Shown: positions 1 through 10,544, counted from the stretch's first letter. The stretch: 64,000 nucleotides of DNA from Cyanophora paradoxa (GCA_004431415.1 QPMI01000559.1:62001-126000); one strand, 5' to 3'. Notes: generated by a model from the letters alone, not told the origin. Translations and numbers: made by a program.

Positions 1-1
1 G

Positions 2-1979
2 GGCGATGAGAGGGTCAACTGGCACCTCCTCTCCGAGCCCGACGCCGCTCACCTCGCCACGCTCGAGGCGAACCCGCCCGACTTGCCCCCCTGCCGCAAG
101 ATGAAGCGCCCCGGTCAGCTCCAACAAGGAGGCGCGCGAGCTATACTACTATCAGGCCGATCCGTACAGTTGGGTTGCATACCTGGAGACCTGGAAGGGC
201 CTCGAAGCCCGCTACCGCAAAGAGCACCTGGAGGCCGAGGCGGCGTCCGGCGGCTCATACGTGGCCGACGCCCAGCGTACGCCTGGACGGACGGGAGCCT
301 GAAAGAGGGCCAGACGGTTAACGCTCGCGCGGGCTACGCAGTACACTGGCCGGAAACGGACCTCAGAACTGGCGCAAGCCTGCACCCGCCGGGTATCCTC
401 ACGGACTTCTTTGCCCGGCTCCGGGGCCTGCAGGAGATCAACAAGGCGGAACTCCAGGCGGCGCTCATGGCTGACCTGCTCTCGCCTTTCGGAGCGGTTC
501 TACACGTCGACAACATGAACGCGATCCGCTGGTATTCCGATTTCGTCCAGCACGCGAGCTGCCGCAGCCCGCGGGAATACATCCGGCACGCCTGCTCCGC
601 GGAACTGTACGCATGGAGCAAGCTCAGGACAATGCTAGAGGAGCGCGGGCGGCCGCTCAAACTCGTCAAAGTCAAAGCGCACGCGAAGGGCGACGCCCGC
701 GACCCCACAACGACATCGCGGACGCCGGAGCGAACGTGGCGGCCGACCTGGATCTGGCGGACGAAAACCGGCATGAACCTCTCTTTCTGCCGCCGGCCTT
801 CAGCATGCCTGCGGTGCTCACCATCAGCGACCCGACGGGCGCACACGACGGGTGGAAGGGGACCCCAAGGCACACATGGACGCACTTCACGAGCACCAGA
901 CGCACTTTGCCTGGACCCAACAACCGCTGGCTGGCGCGCTCCTGCGCCGAAGCGCCGACGGCGCAGACATAGCAGGGCTATATGCGGAAACGAGCGTAGG
1001 CTCCCGATTCCAAGGCGCCAATGGAGCCCGCAACGCGCTATTCAAGTTTCGGACGCAGCTGCTCTGTAGCTCGCTACCAGCGAACGAAGTCCGGGTACGT
1101 GACCAGAAGGAACTCTACGCCGCCTGCAACCCTGGGGGACGCTGTGCGGGCTGCGCCACCAGAACGCCTTTCCCTCGTGCAGAGACTAGCGGCCCGACAG
1201 CCTCACAGAACAGCCAGACTGCACCAGAGGCCTCGCATGCCCAACCAGCAGCGGGCCCCAGCCGCCCGAACCGGGCACCGACGGCTCTTACCGCAGGCCC
1301 GACTGAAACTTTCCCGCACGTCTTCCTGTGCCCGGGTCCGCATGCGGTCGCGCACCGCGCGGAGACTGCTCGCGAACTGAACCGACTTCTGCTCTGCGCA
1401 TACAGAGAGGCCCACGGACTCACAGCGCCGCCAGCAGGAGCCCTCCTTGCCCCCGACCTGGTCCCAATCTTCCTCCGCGTCGCGGACGACGACGCCGAGG
1501 CGCGCAGCTACGATGGTAGGCCGTACGCGTACCCGCGCCTCTGGGTGCTCCAGGGCCTTGCTCCGCAGAGTCTAGAAAGCGCCCTCGCACGCTGCCTGAA
1601 CCTTGCACCCCGGTACGCGGCACGCGCAGCTAAACGCGTTCGGCAGACGCTTCTGGAGCGGGCCCGACGCCTCTGGTCACGTCGCTGCGAAATCAACGCG
1701 GAGTGGGAACGCGACTGCCGCGTCTCCCAGGCCTCAAAGAAGCGACCGCGCCCGCCCCGCACGGGCGCCCGCGCCCGAGAGCGGGCCCGCGGCCCCCGGA
1801 CCTGTAAGGAAGTCTGCGCCGCCTGCGACGGGCCGATTCGCCTTCACAATCTACTCAACGCCGCTCGGAACGCAGACTGCCCACCGGAGTACGCGGGCTG
1901 GAAGGCGGCGCTCCGCGCCCAAGAGCTCTACGATTGCGTCAAGGTACGCCCTTGGGAGCCACATCCTAGCCCGCTCTAA
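2..1979 (+). pseudogene. Non-LTR retrotransposon ORF2, C-terminal part (RNase H and zinc-knuckle tail), decayed
   Basis: Fragment of a LINE-type polyprotein, the source of target-primed retrotransposition. An RNase H domain is readable at about 280-800: WTDGS (first Asp), NKAELQA (Glu), HVDNMNAI (second Asp), then a KAHAKGD-to-HNDIADAGANVAAD segment holding the last catalytic region. A tail at 852-1979 has CAGC followed by PHVFLCPG, resembling the C..C..H..C knuckle at LINE C-termini. The reading frame changes at about 118, 275, 700 and 850, so the copy is inactive or badly damaged. Its reverse transcriptase lies left of the window. The family assignment is from motifs; the clade was not determined. 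Confidence 0.75.
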
Positions 1980-2998
1980 ACGGTACCCCGAGTCGCGCGA
2001 AAGGGGGGGGGGGGGGGGGGGGGGGGCTACGTCGGGAGGAGACTCTCGACACCACCTACCTACTACTTCACCATACCTAGTCCTCGAGAAACTTCCCTGC
2101 TCTACTCTTAGCCTCGCACACACTAGATATAGCCGCCCGTCCGACTCGCTGGGCCCGCCCAAGCGAGCGCCTGCCTTGCCTCCCTCTCCCGTTCTGCCCT
2201 CCTGCTCGCTCTCTTGGCCCTGCCTCCCACTCACGACCTCGCCAACGCTCCTCGCGCCTCGACAGGGAGGGAACGATGGACCGGAAGGCTTGGCGGAAGG
2301 CTTCGGCTGGTCGTTGCACCCACCAGATACCCCGGCCATCGTGCCAGGACCGTGGGTTGAAGGACCGCCGCGGAGGGGGGCTCGCAATTGCCCGCGGCGG
2401 GGGTGCGGCGGCTGGTTCGAGGCTGGAAGCCCTGCTGACCGAGAAATCCGACCCTCCCCCTCCCCGCCACGGCCGGCGCCGACCTTCTCCGTCCCGCCCA
2501 CTTCTTCCCCGCAACGTCCCCCTCGCCTCATTCCCTCGGCCCCTCTACGCCGACGTGCTTCACCCGCGCTTCGGGCGAGCGGCCCCTCGACGCGGAGCCC
2601 GCCGCGCTAGCTGTAGTCGCGGCCGCGTCGAGAGTAGGCAGATTAGACCGCGGGTCCGTCCTGGCTTTCCTACCGTACAGTAGAACAGCCCGCGAGCTCC
2701 GGACGTCCCGACGGTCCCTAGGCAGGCAGCACTAGCAGGCAGCACTCGTAGACCCCTGGGTAGTCCTCTCTGTAGCCTAGTCCTAAGCTAGGCTAGATGT
2801 ATAGGTAGTAGCTCTCTGCTCTGGGTTAGCTTTGCTTTAGTTTACGTCTCCTTGACTAGCTCCACCCTGTCCGATGGCTGATAGGTTCCCTACCCGGCGT
2901 AACCAGTAGGCTCATCTTTCGACTTGACACTTTACGGACACCTCAGTTCTATCATTAGCCGTATTGTCTCGGTGTGTGCGAATTCATTGATAAAAAAA
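1980..2998 (+). mobile_element. Probable 3' UTR of the LINE, ending in an A tail
   Basis: Sequence following the last ORF2 stop. It holds a G-only tract at about 2004-2026, a C/T-rich middle and no convincing coding frame. At 2992-2998 it ends in seven A's after TTGAT, as expected for a LINE 3' end. Long open frames here are GC-driven shadows. The boundary with unrelated DNA could lie earlier. Confidence 0.45.
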
Positions 2999-3373
2999 CC
3001 GGCCTCGCCGGGACCCGCCCTCGTGGGGTCCGAGCCTGATGGCGCTCGCCCACTATCGGACCCGGAATCCCCGGGCTCCGTCAAAGACTTCCCAGCGGCG
3101 GGCAGTGCGTCCCCGGCGGCCGCTGCCAGGCCCCGCGCCGCCCGCCCCTCATGCCCGCCGGCCCCTCTCCCACGAGGCGACTGGTCCCCTTGACACCCCC
3201 CCAATGCAAGCCTCCTATACGGTCGGCGAGCTTGAGGGGCGCCTGCGATATCGATATACACACGAATAAGTCGGCCCCCGTCTGCTTTGGGATGCCCTTA
3301 AAAGCTTGGCCCCCTAGTGGAGCAATTCGAAAGATTTTAACTGCACGAGGGAGCTGGGCACCCTCGTGCTAGG
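2999..3373. other. Intergenic, no recognised feature
   Basis: GC-rich stretch with open frames on both strands, none resembling a known family. Confidence 0.3.
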
Positions 3374-3572
3374 GACCTAGGTGCGCATACTACCCAGAAA
3401 GTTAATTGCATAACTCGGTTGGGGAGTGTGTGTTGTGGCATGGCGGGGCGAGGGTGGGAGCGCGCTACGCGCCAGCCAGCTGGCTGGCGCGTAGCGCGCT
3501 CCCCCCCTCGCCCCGTCATGCCACAACACACACTCCCCAACCGAGTTATGCAATTATCTTTCTAGCAGAATG
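3374..3572. repeat. Long near-perfect palindrome (about 84-bp arms)
   Basis: Arms at about 3396-3479 and 3480-3563 are reverse complements with only a few mismatches. The centre is GCCAGCCAGCTGGCTGGC with no spacer. The left arm with its flank (TAGGGACCTAGGTGCGC) recurs as a single non-palindromic copy at 62684-62812. The hairpin therefore looks like a head-to-head dimer of a dispersed repeat. Confidence 0.85.
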
Positions 3573-3787
3573 CGCTCTTGTGTCCCTGATACCTCGCTCG
3601 AGCTCGAACTTGCATGCCAGTGCACAGGCCTGTAGCAGCCATTATGCAAATCTCTCAGAGTCTAAACGTTTAACAAGAGAACTAGGACAGGGTCCGCGTA
3701 CTGTATATATATACTGCATGCGTACAAGCGCATAGCTAGCTATATAGGCCCTTGAGCTCATGATCATTTGCATATATATAGCTATAG

Positions 3788-4126
3788 GGGGCGGCCGCGG
3801 CGGCCGCAGCCGCCGTAGCCACCCCCGCCGCGGCCGCCAACGCCGCCACCGCTGCCGCTGCGGCCGCCGCCGCCGCCGCCGCCGCCGTCGCCGCCGCCGC
3901 CGCCGCCGCCGTCGCCGCCGCCGCCGCGGCGCCGGCCGCCGCCCCCGCGCCCGCCCCGGGCCCGGCCCCCGCCTCCGGCCCCGGCCCGGCCACCATCCCG
4001 CTCACCAACTACCAGGCGGCCCAGCGCATGCTCGCCGAGCTCACCTCGGCCCTCGGGGGCCCCGCCGCCATCGAGGCCCTCCTGGCCGGACGCCGGGCGG
4101 CCGCCGCCGACAACGCGGCAGCGTAA
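3788..4126 (+). CDS. Alanine/proline-rich C-terminal exon, unknown protein
   Basis: This open frame begins after a TAG that could be part of a splice acceptor (GCTATAG) and ends at TAA 4124-4126. The first two thirds are poly-alanine broken by V, T and N, then an alternating Pro/Ala/Gly stretch. The last 45 residues are more complex: PATIPLTNYQAAQRMLAEL, then a short helix-like segment ending AADNAAA. That non-repetitive tail with strong GC3 suggests a real terminal exon. No family is recognised, no ATG precedes the repeat, and upstream exons were not found. It could instead be a GCC-repeat expansion without coding function. Confidence 0.35.
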   Translation, partial: GAAAAAAAAVATPAAAANAATAAAAAAAAAAAAVAAAAAAAVAAAAAAPAAAPAPAPGPAPASGPGPATIPLTNYQAAQRMLAELTSALGGPAAIEALLAGRRAAAADNAAA

Positions 4127-4900
4127 ACTCTCCCTCTCTTTTACGTTTGGCCCCAATGGCCTCGACCCTCTCGCCCTTTCGGCCCCCGCTTTCTTTCTCT
4201 CTTCTTTTCTTCACAACTTGCAATTGTGGTAGCATGACTACCGACGGTGGGGGCCCTGTGAAAGCCCGCCGCCTCCCTCTCTGAGTTAGATAGCTTTATG
4301 AAGCAATGACACCCTCTTACCCCGATCTCGCATAAAGCCTTGCCCTCCTCCGGGCCAGCCCCACCCCCTAGGCAAGCCCACGGCCCAGACGCTAGCGATA
4401 ACCTAGCCCTACGGCCTAAAACCCCCACCACGCCCCTCTTTTCTACGACCACACTAGGGCGGCCACCCCGCCCGCCACCGCCCGCCCCCGCGGCACCCTC
4501 GATAACACCCCCAAAACCGCACAACCGGCTTGGGCGTGTCTTATACATACTCTTCTTCTTCTTCCCCAACCAGGCCCACAAAATACCCCGCGCCCCACAC
4601 GCAATAAAAATAAGGGGGCGCGCCCGCTACCACCGCCCATGCCGCCCCTCCCCTCCCCCCCACCCCTCTACCCCTGCCTGATAAAAAATTGGCCCCCCTC
4701 GGCGCCACGACCCCAGCATCTGGTACGTACACTCACGACGACGACCCCCTCCCCACGCTTCCCCCCCACAAGAGAAACGCTCAGCTGTAGCGTCGAGGCG
4801 CCTATCCCTGTGTTCCGGCCTCAGGTTATGCTCTGACCCAGAGTTCGGCCCAGTCCGAACCGGTAGTGCGTACGATGATGTCACTGAACAAATACACTCG
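4127..4900. other. Intergenic C-rich stretch
   Basis: Pyrimidine-rich DNA with no credible gene. It contains one family C repeat copy (listed separately). Confidence 0.4.
4513..4566 (-). repeat. Family C dispersed repeat copy
   Basis: Reads on the minus strand GAAGAAGAAGAG-TATGTAT, then the AAGACACGCCCAAGCCGG core and TTGTGCGG. The same block is at 17400, 24972, 44366 (plus), and 37588 and 50214 (minus). Confidence 0.75.
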
Positions 4901-5174
4901 CCACCGCCCTTGATATGGGCTTTGTGAAAAAAATATGTATTTCTGATTGTATTACTATATTGAAGGATACATACATAGCATTGAAGGATTTATAACAGCT
5001 CTCCATATGTATTTCAGATGAGACTCGCACGAAAAAAAACCGAAATCGAAGTCTTTTCGTGCAGGCCTTGCCTCGTAGATCTAGCTAGATCTAGAGCATT
5101 TGGACGTCGACGTCGACACGAATTCAAACCGCAATTGCAAATCCGGGCTACATATGCATCTGCATGCATATGTG
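4901..5174. other. AT-richer intergenic DNA with short palindromes
   Basis: Base composition drops to AT-rich compared with the flanks. Short palindromes occur (GACGTCGACGTC, TGCATGCATATG). No gene seen. Confidence 0.3.
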
Positions 5175-5795
5175 TGGGCTAGAGCACTTGATCTGTGATT
5201 ACGATCGTGATTAGGACGTCCTACTAGGCTAGCTTTGATCTGCGATTACGATTATAATTAGGGCGTCCATGATCTGCGATTACGATCGTAACTAGCACGC
5301 CGGCGGCTTCTGCTCGCGATCGCGATCGGGCTCTGACTGGGCCGGCCGCCGGTTGTAAACGGGGTAGCCGGACGTCGTAGGCCTAGCTTTAATTTGCCAG
5401 TTGATCTGCGATTGCGATTAGCTAGGGCGTCCCCTGATCTGCATTGTGATTTTCGAAGCTCGAGCAGGGTACGGTGGCCACTGTTGTTATTAATTTAGCT
5501 ATGTATATAGATATAGCTGATCGTAATCGATAATTCTTGTCTAGCTGATCGTAATCGATATCGTAATTATATAATTCTTGTCTAGATCTAGCTGCATGCA
5601 TATATATGATGCTTGGAGCTGATCGTAATCGTAATTCGATGCTTGGAGCTGATCGTAATCGTAATTCTTGTCTAGATCTAGCTGATCGTAATCGTAATTC
5701 TTGTCTAGCTGCATGATGCTTGGAGCTGATCGTAATCGTAACTCTTGTCTAGCTGATCGTAATCGGAATTCTTGTCGAACGGGGTACACAGTTTG
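5175..5795. repeat. Family D repeat cluster (GATTACGAT / ATCGTAATC core)
   Basis: 5175-5450 has spaced copies of TGATCTGCGATTACGAT with TAGGRCGTCC. 5515-5790 is a looser tandem of GAGCTGATCGTAATCG with AATTCTTGTCTAG, about eight units of 26-38 bp. It lies immediately upstream of the FTR gene and would contain its promoter. Confidence 0.8.
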
Positions 5796-5800
5796 CTTCG

Positions 5801-6211
5801 ATGTTCGCAGCGTGCACCGTCCTTCCCTCCCGGGCCGCGAACCCGATCGCGGCTGTGCCGTCCGTGAGCAGCGCCTGCCGACTTGCGCTCAGCCGTCAGC
5901 TGCCGGCGAAGAGCTTCTTCGGATCGGCCGCGGCGCGTGCGGCGCCCCCGGCGGCCAGCCAGCAAAGCGAGCCGCGCTTCTTCGTCGATGCTGCGTTCGA
6001 GGCAGGGCAGAAGGTCCGCGTTGCAAAGTCGGTCGTCGTGTATATGCACCCCGAGCACCGGAATCAGCCCTTCGACGTGAAGGGTATGGAGGGCACGATA
6101 TCCCGCGTTTACGACAACGAGGTTCTGACCGCGAACCTCCCCGTCGTTGTCGAGCTGCTCCCGAAGTTCAAGCTGCACCTGGCTGATGATGAGATCGAGC
6201 TTGTCCAGTAG
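5801..6211 (+). CDS. FTRA: Ferredoxin-thioredoxin reductase, variable (alpha) chain, plastid
   Basis: Small beta-barrel subunit of ferredoxin-thioredoxin reductase, which passes electrons from ferredoxin to plastid thioredoxins. The catalytic Fe-S subunit is not in this window. The 136-residue frame is uninterrupted from ATG 5801 to TAG. Residues 1-55 are a basic, Ala/Ser-rich transit peptide starting MFAAC with no hydrophobic signal peptide. The mature part shows the family pattern: AGQKVRVAKSVVVYMHP, FDVKGMEGTI, TANLPVVVE and a C-terminal KLHLADDEIE. Length fits a transit peptide plus the usual domain of about 75 residues. It is the only clear single-exon gene here. The identification is secure from these motifs. 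Confidence 0.93.
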   Translation: MFAACTVLPSRAANPIAAVPSVSSACRLALSRQLPAKSFFGSAAARAAPPAASQQSEPRFFVDAAFEAGQKVRVAKSVVVYMHPEHRNQPFDVKGMEGTISRVYDNEVLTANLPVVVELLPKFKLHLADDEIELVQ

Positions 6212-6394
6212 CACGTGCGCGCAGCAGCCTTAACTATCGCACCTCTTAAAACCGATCAGCTCGCGTCAGGCATGCGCTCGCATGCGCTTTTTTCAGTGCG
6301 GCGGTTCGATACTGCGGCGGCCGGATCGAGTTAGATCTTCCCATGTAAACGTCTCAGGTTGGGATTGTAGATAACTTTTATTTCAATTCAAGAT

Positions 6395-6600
6395 CCAAAT
6401 ATACCCTGAATGAAGGTCCTCGCCCCCGTCGTCGACTGGGATGCCGAGGCGGGCGACCACTGACCCCGGTCTTGGCCGCGCCCTTGGCGCCCTTGCCGGC
6501 GCCTTTGGCGTTGCCCGCTAGACCCTTAGCCGCTGCGGCAACGGGGGCGGCACGGGCAGTGGCAGGAGCGGCACGGCACGGGATCAGCTGCAGAGCCCTC
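6395..6600 (-). CDS. Possible terminal exon of a Lys/Ala/Gly-rich basic protein
   Basis: On the minus strand one frame reads an alanine-rich stretch and then AGNAKGAGKGAKGAAKTG, similar in composition to linker-histone tails. A GTCAGT donor-like site follows. AATAAA is present just downstream on that strand. There is no globular domain and no start. It may be a lysine-rich chromatin protein tail or chance coding in GC-rich DNA. Confidence 0.25.
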
Positions 6601-6837
6601 GAGGCTCAGATCTAAAAAAATCAGAGCTAAAGTCCAGATCATGCACATCCGCAGCTGCATGCGCATGCACAGCTGCACTGCGGGCAGATCTAGACTCTAG
6701 ATCTGCACTGGGGGCCCATACATGACTCTCCGTGCACATGTCGACGTCGGCCCTGCGCATGCAGCTCGCGGCTGGGGGCATGCAGAAACCCGCCTTTAGC
6801 TTGCCCCTCAGTACAGAATTCGAAAGGATCTCAGCCT

Positions 6838-7285
6838 GGCAGCTGCATCCCGTATATATATACGTGCACATGCCGTGCTGGGCGCCTGCTGACTTATACA
6901 GCTGCATTTGATCAATTCAATTTCTTGATACATCAACACTCATGTGCCACGGTGGATGGGATCCCGGAGGTTTGATGATCATGAACACGTGTGTGGCGTG
7001 GCTGCAGCAGCCCACAGGCGGCCACCTGAAAGAACGTATGCTGCTGAAAGCAGGAATCCATCGGCTACAAGAGGAACGGAACTGGCAGCTGCATCCCAGA
7101 CGTGCCGCTGGGCGCCTGCTGACTTATACAGCTGCATTCAATTCAATTTCTTGATACATCAACACTCATGTGGATGGGAGGTTTGATGAACACGTGTGTG
7201 GCTGCAGCAGCCCACAGGCGGCCACCTGAAAGAACGTACGCTGCTGAAAGGAGGAATCCATCGGCTACAAGAGGAACGTAAGATG
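6838..7285. repeat. Direct tandem duplication (about 200-230 bp unit, two copies plus partial)
   Basis: The block GGCGCCTGCTGACTTATACA - TTTCTTGATACATCAACACT - GCCCACAGGCGGCCACCTGA - ATCCATCGGCTACAAGAGG occurs at about 6878-7080 and again at about 7108-7280 with small indels. The right-hand copy overlaps the 3' exon of the minus-strand gene that follows. The left-hand copy repeats that exon's end with a frameshift. Confidence 0.8.
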
Positions 7286-8458
7286 CCAGCCTTTCTTCCT
7301 CAATGCTATTCTGGGCACTGTACTTTGCGACCTCGCTCGCAAAGAATGCCGTTGCGACCCTCCTTTCATCGGCTGAAAGGCTTCCAACGGCTCTTTTCTG
7401 AGTTCCCCTCGCATCTTGCCAGACAATAGGAACTCCCAGCACGAACGCCTTTTTTTCCTGGAGGGGGATGAAACCTCGGAGTTCGGGGGGGGGGGGGGGG
7501 CAAACCTCGGGTGTTTGAAGAGTCCCTTTCTTCTTGTGCCATTCCTTCGAAAAGTCATTCAAACTGAGGTGCTTCTCTGCGCCACAGAGAAATTACTTGA
7601 CAGAATGTCTGTGGCACTTGAAACACACCACACTCTTGAAATGCGTCATCAAAGCGATTTTCTTCGACAAGAGATGTCAAGATGCGGTTGAACTCGATGA
7701 AGTTGCGGAACGAGTCATGCTTTGAATTACTGTCTGCTGGGCCCGCAGACTTTTTGTGAAGGGACTCGTTGACTCCACAGACAACAGCGTAAGAAATTGC
7801 TGATATGCAAAATGCAGCAAAACCCCCCGCCACCTGCCAGCACCTGACTCGTGTCAGAGAGCTGCAACAGAGCGGGGGTGGGGCAAATTAAACCTCCTCA
7901 TTAAGTGCTGTCTAAAACAGAGCTCCATCACCGTAGGCACGAGCAAAAATCCAGACCTTGCTTGCGGATTAGGGAGCCTCGAGGTTAAAGCAAAAAAAAC
8001 ACGCAGACGCGAGATTTCCGGCATTCCCCTCCACATGTGCACTGATGCGGGTACCGAAAACGGCTCCAGAAACATCCGATTGTATTATGGGACCGGTGGT
8101 GCGCATGTCCGACAGCCGCGATGACCGAATCGCTGCGTGCAGTTGACACTGCACACACATCAGATCTCAAAAAGCAAGAAGACGCATATGGCCGAACCAC
8201 TGCGAAGATAACAGCGAGCGCCCTTCCCTTGCCCACAGTGCGAAGAAAAGGGGGCGGGAACTCGAAGTTGGGAACGGCCGGATTAATATTCAGACGTGAA
8301 AGCTGCGTGAAAATCGCGCCACCGAGCACAAGAGGCGACATCAGACTCCTCATCGACGACGCAAGATAGGGTTTCTCGTCGAAATAGTCCAGGATAAAAT
8401 CCGAGGCGAGGGCTCCGCAGCCGAACGAGGCGATCAAATTGGAGATCTCGCGCCTCAA
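7143..8458 (-). CDS. Putative multi-exon integral membrane protein (possible CPBP/CAAX-protease-like)
   Basis: Several minus-strand segments look coding and are separated by intron-like gaps. Near 8458-8290 is an N-terminal part with SFGCGALASDFILDYF and SPLVLGGAIFTQL. Near 7830-7555 is a GGFAAFCISAISYAVV helix and FRNFIEFNRIL. The last exon, about 7465-7143, reads FVLGVPIVWQ, EEERLASYVPLVADGFLL, SGGRLWAAAATHVFIKP. The last segment resembles the C-terminal helix pair of CPBP-family intramembrane proteases (G..Y..TGRLW....H), but the usual EExxR motif is not visible. The 5' end is unresolved because no ATG opens the first segment. The 3' exon is partly duplicated downstream. Treat as a hypothetical membrane protein. 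Confidence 0.4.
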
Positions 8459-8499
8459 GAAGACGCGCGGAGTTGTCCCGGCCCCCTCGCGCTCAAGGC

Positions 8500-9137
8500 G
8501 CGCTGAGCGGTGTTAGCACGTTTACGTACGTGCACTTGGGACGTACCGGGATCTCGAGCTACGTATTTCTCGACGTAGGAAATTCTGCAAGGAGTCATTG
8601 ATCATGACGGAGACGTGCTGGGCGGGCCCGATGACGAAAGCGCACCCTGGGTCCTGGTCCGACGCCTGCGCACCAAATGCCCGTGTTATCCGCAGGTCGC
8701 GTAGTCCGCAGCTAGTATGCCCGTGTTATCAATATGCACGCGTAGTCCGCAGCTAGTATGCCCGTGTTATCAATTTGCACCAAAGCACGCGTGAGGCGAC
8801 GCGGGCGCAGAACATAAAACTACCTTTTTCTGCAGCGACGACGCCGAGGTCTGGAAGAGACGCCGCCAAGCGCGACGCATGTCGACGGCGCTCCCCCTGC
8901 CGTCGTGGCCGTTGCCGCTGCAGCTTTACCGCAGCTCGCGCTTACGACGTCGCGCGCCCGAAGCTTTAGAAAGAGAACGACTACGAACTTCCGTGTACCC
9001 CTCCCTGCAGCAGCCAATCTTGGAATAGCTTCTGCGGCTAGAGCGCGTGGGCAACATCCAAAGGAGCTGTCTAGCCAGGCACGAGCGAGCTAGAACCAGC
9101 TTCGGCGGCCGCTAGCTTTTCTTGTGGCGCGGAGCGA
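8500..9137. other. Intergenic with a triplicated 22-27 bp motif
   Basis: AGTATGCCCGTGTTATC with CGCGTAGTCCGCAGCT is repeated about three times at 8675-8790. A short frame from ATG 8878 is open for about 50 codons, but nothing supports it. Confidence 0.3.
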
Positions 9138-10015
9138 ATGCCGGCCGCGGCAGAGGCGTCCGGGCCGTTTCCGGATGTCGACAAATCGATTCTGGGCATC
9201 CAGCTTGGACCTCGCCACACCAGCACGGTGATCGGCCTCGATCCGAAGCACTGGGGCGAGGCCGCCCCGAAAGCGCGGAGCCCGCCGCTTGTTCCTGGCC
9301 TCGACTCCCTTGTAGATGAGTTCAGCTCCACATGCCACAGGACGCATACGGGGTTCCCGGAAATAGCTCAATTCAAGCAACCTGGCGCGTTCCGGCGACC
9401 TCCTACGAACCCGAAGGCGCGCCAGCTCGAGCGACTGTGTTAGCTGCGACGTCGCTAGTTGTTTACTAGATTGAGCTTCCGCAGATCGAGTATCTCTGGC
9501 CGTGCGCGTCGAGCTCTACCGGCCCTGGCGAATGGCTCAACTCCATCCCGGCAGACGCCGGTGCGCGCTTGTGCCCGCGCATGACCTCGCACCGTCTGAA
9601 CGCGACCCCCGCACCGGCGGCTGGACGTGAAGACCTGCTGACCTTCGGGGCGCGCGCGACGGCGAGTCAGGAGTTCTTCCGCAGACCCCGAAGAATGGTC
9701 TCTCCGCAAGTGGGCGCGGCTGGTCTCGAACTGAACCAGCTCCTCGCGCTCGATCAAAGTCTACTAAAGCAAAAAACCGTTCTGCCCCTGGGCGTGCATC
9801 CGAGCCCGGCCAACGTTCCCCCCTTCACTTACGAGACGACACATCGCGCGTTTCATACACGGCCTCCACGCGAGGCGAAGCATCAGCATCTTCTTCGAAA
9901 GTACTGCACAAGCGACCTGGCAACCAGTGGGGAAATATTCCACCCAAAAGCTGCTAGCCAGACCCATGGCCACATCTACGTGAGAGCTCCATCGGGCAGC
10001 AGGAAGGTGAATTGA
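9138..10015 (+). CDS. Hypothetical protein, at least two exons
   Basis: ATG 9138 opens a frame to 9443 (ILGIQLGPRHTSTVIGLD, LVPGLDSLVDEFSSTCHR, GFPEIAQFKQPGAFRRPP). A GTGTTAG donor-like site sits near its end. A second coding-looking segment, 9569-10015, holds ASQEFFRRPRRMVSPQ, HPSPANVPPFTYETTHRA and LATSGEIFHPKAASQTHG. The residue style (short T/Y/H/P motifs, no globular hydrophobic pattern) is reminiscent of axonemal microtubule inner proteins, but no specific family is recognised. Exon joins are not certain. It could be two genes, or the 5' part of the gene at 10090. Confidence 0.4.
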
Positions 10016-10089
10016 AACGATTTTGGACGATTTTGGGGCGGAAGCTAGACCGCGAGAGTGCTGACTGTTGCGCGGGGCAGGTCATCACA

Positions 10090-10425
10090 GTGAACAATGT
10101 CGTACCGGGCTCCTCAGCCCCGGCCGCCCATCTCCCTGAAGCTGTCCGCCTGCCACAAACGTTCCCTGCAGTGTGCCATTGGTCTCCTTGCTGTGGTTAC
10201 CACGCAGTGACATCATCCCTGCAGGTGCACAATCAGGGGCTTGCAACGGTCTACCGGGATGAGTTCTACGCGAAGCAGGAGCCGCAGTTGCAGGTCCTGC
10301 CGCGAGGGAACTGGCCCCCGCCAGAGGAAGGGGTTTCTCAGAGCACCATCCGCCCGGTTGAGCGTGTCCCAGGCATGTACTCCACCACCAACGAGACGTA
10401 CGGGATCTACTACAAGGACGCATAG
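10090..10425 (+). CDS. Small hypothetical protein, two or three exons
   Basis: ATG near 10090 starts MSYRAPQPRPPISLKLSA, with an intron-like gap, then an exon after CCTGCAG at about 10224: VHNQGLATVYRDEFYAK, QPQ-rich linker, GVSQSTIRPVERVPGMYS, TTNETYGIYYKDA and TAG 10423-10425. The spliced product would be about 90-100 residues. Repeated Tyr/Thr motifs and the short length resemble flagellar microtubule-associated proteins. That is impression only; no family match is claimed. Confidence 0.45.
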   Translation: MNNVVPGSSAPAAHLPEAVRLPQTFPAVCHWSPCCGYHAVTSSLQVHNQGLATVYRDEFYAKQEPQLQVLPRGNWPPPEEGVSQSTIRPVERVPGMYSTTNETYGIYYKDA

Positions 10426-10544
10426 AGCCTGTGCACAACATCATGTGTTGTGGTGTATATATTTATGTCCGATCCCACACTTGTAGCATGGACTTCGCGT
10501 AGCCCGGAGGATGGCCAAGGGGACGGAGACACCATCGCATTTGG

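Noticed and set aside
3736-4008. Minus-strand poly-alanine frame
   Set aside because: GCC repeats read as Ala on one strand and Gly/Ala on the other; only the plus strand has a complex non-repetitive tail.
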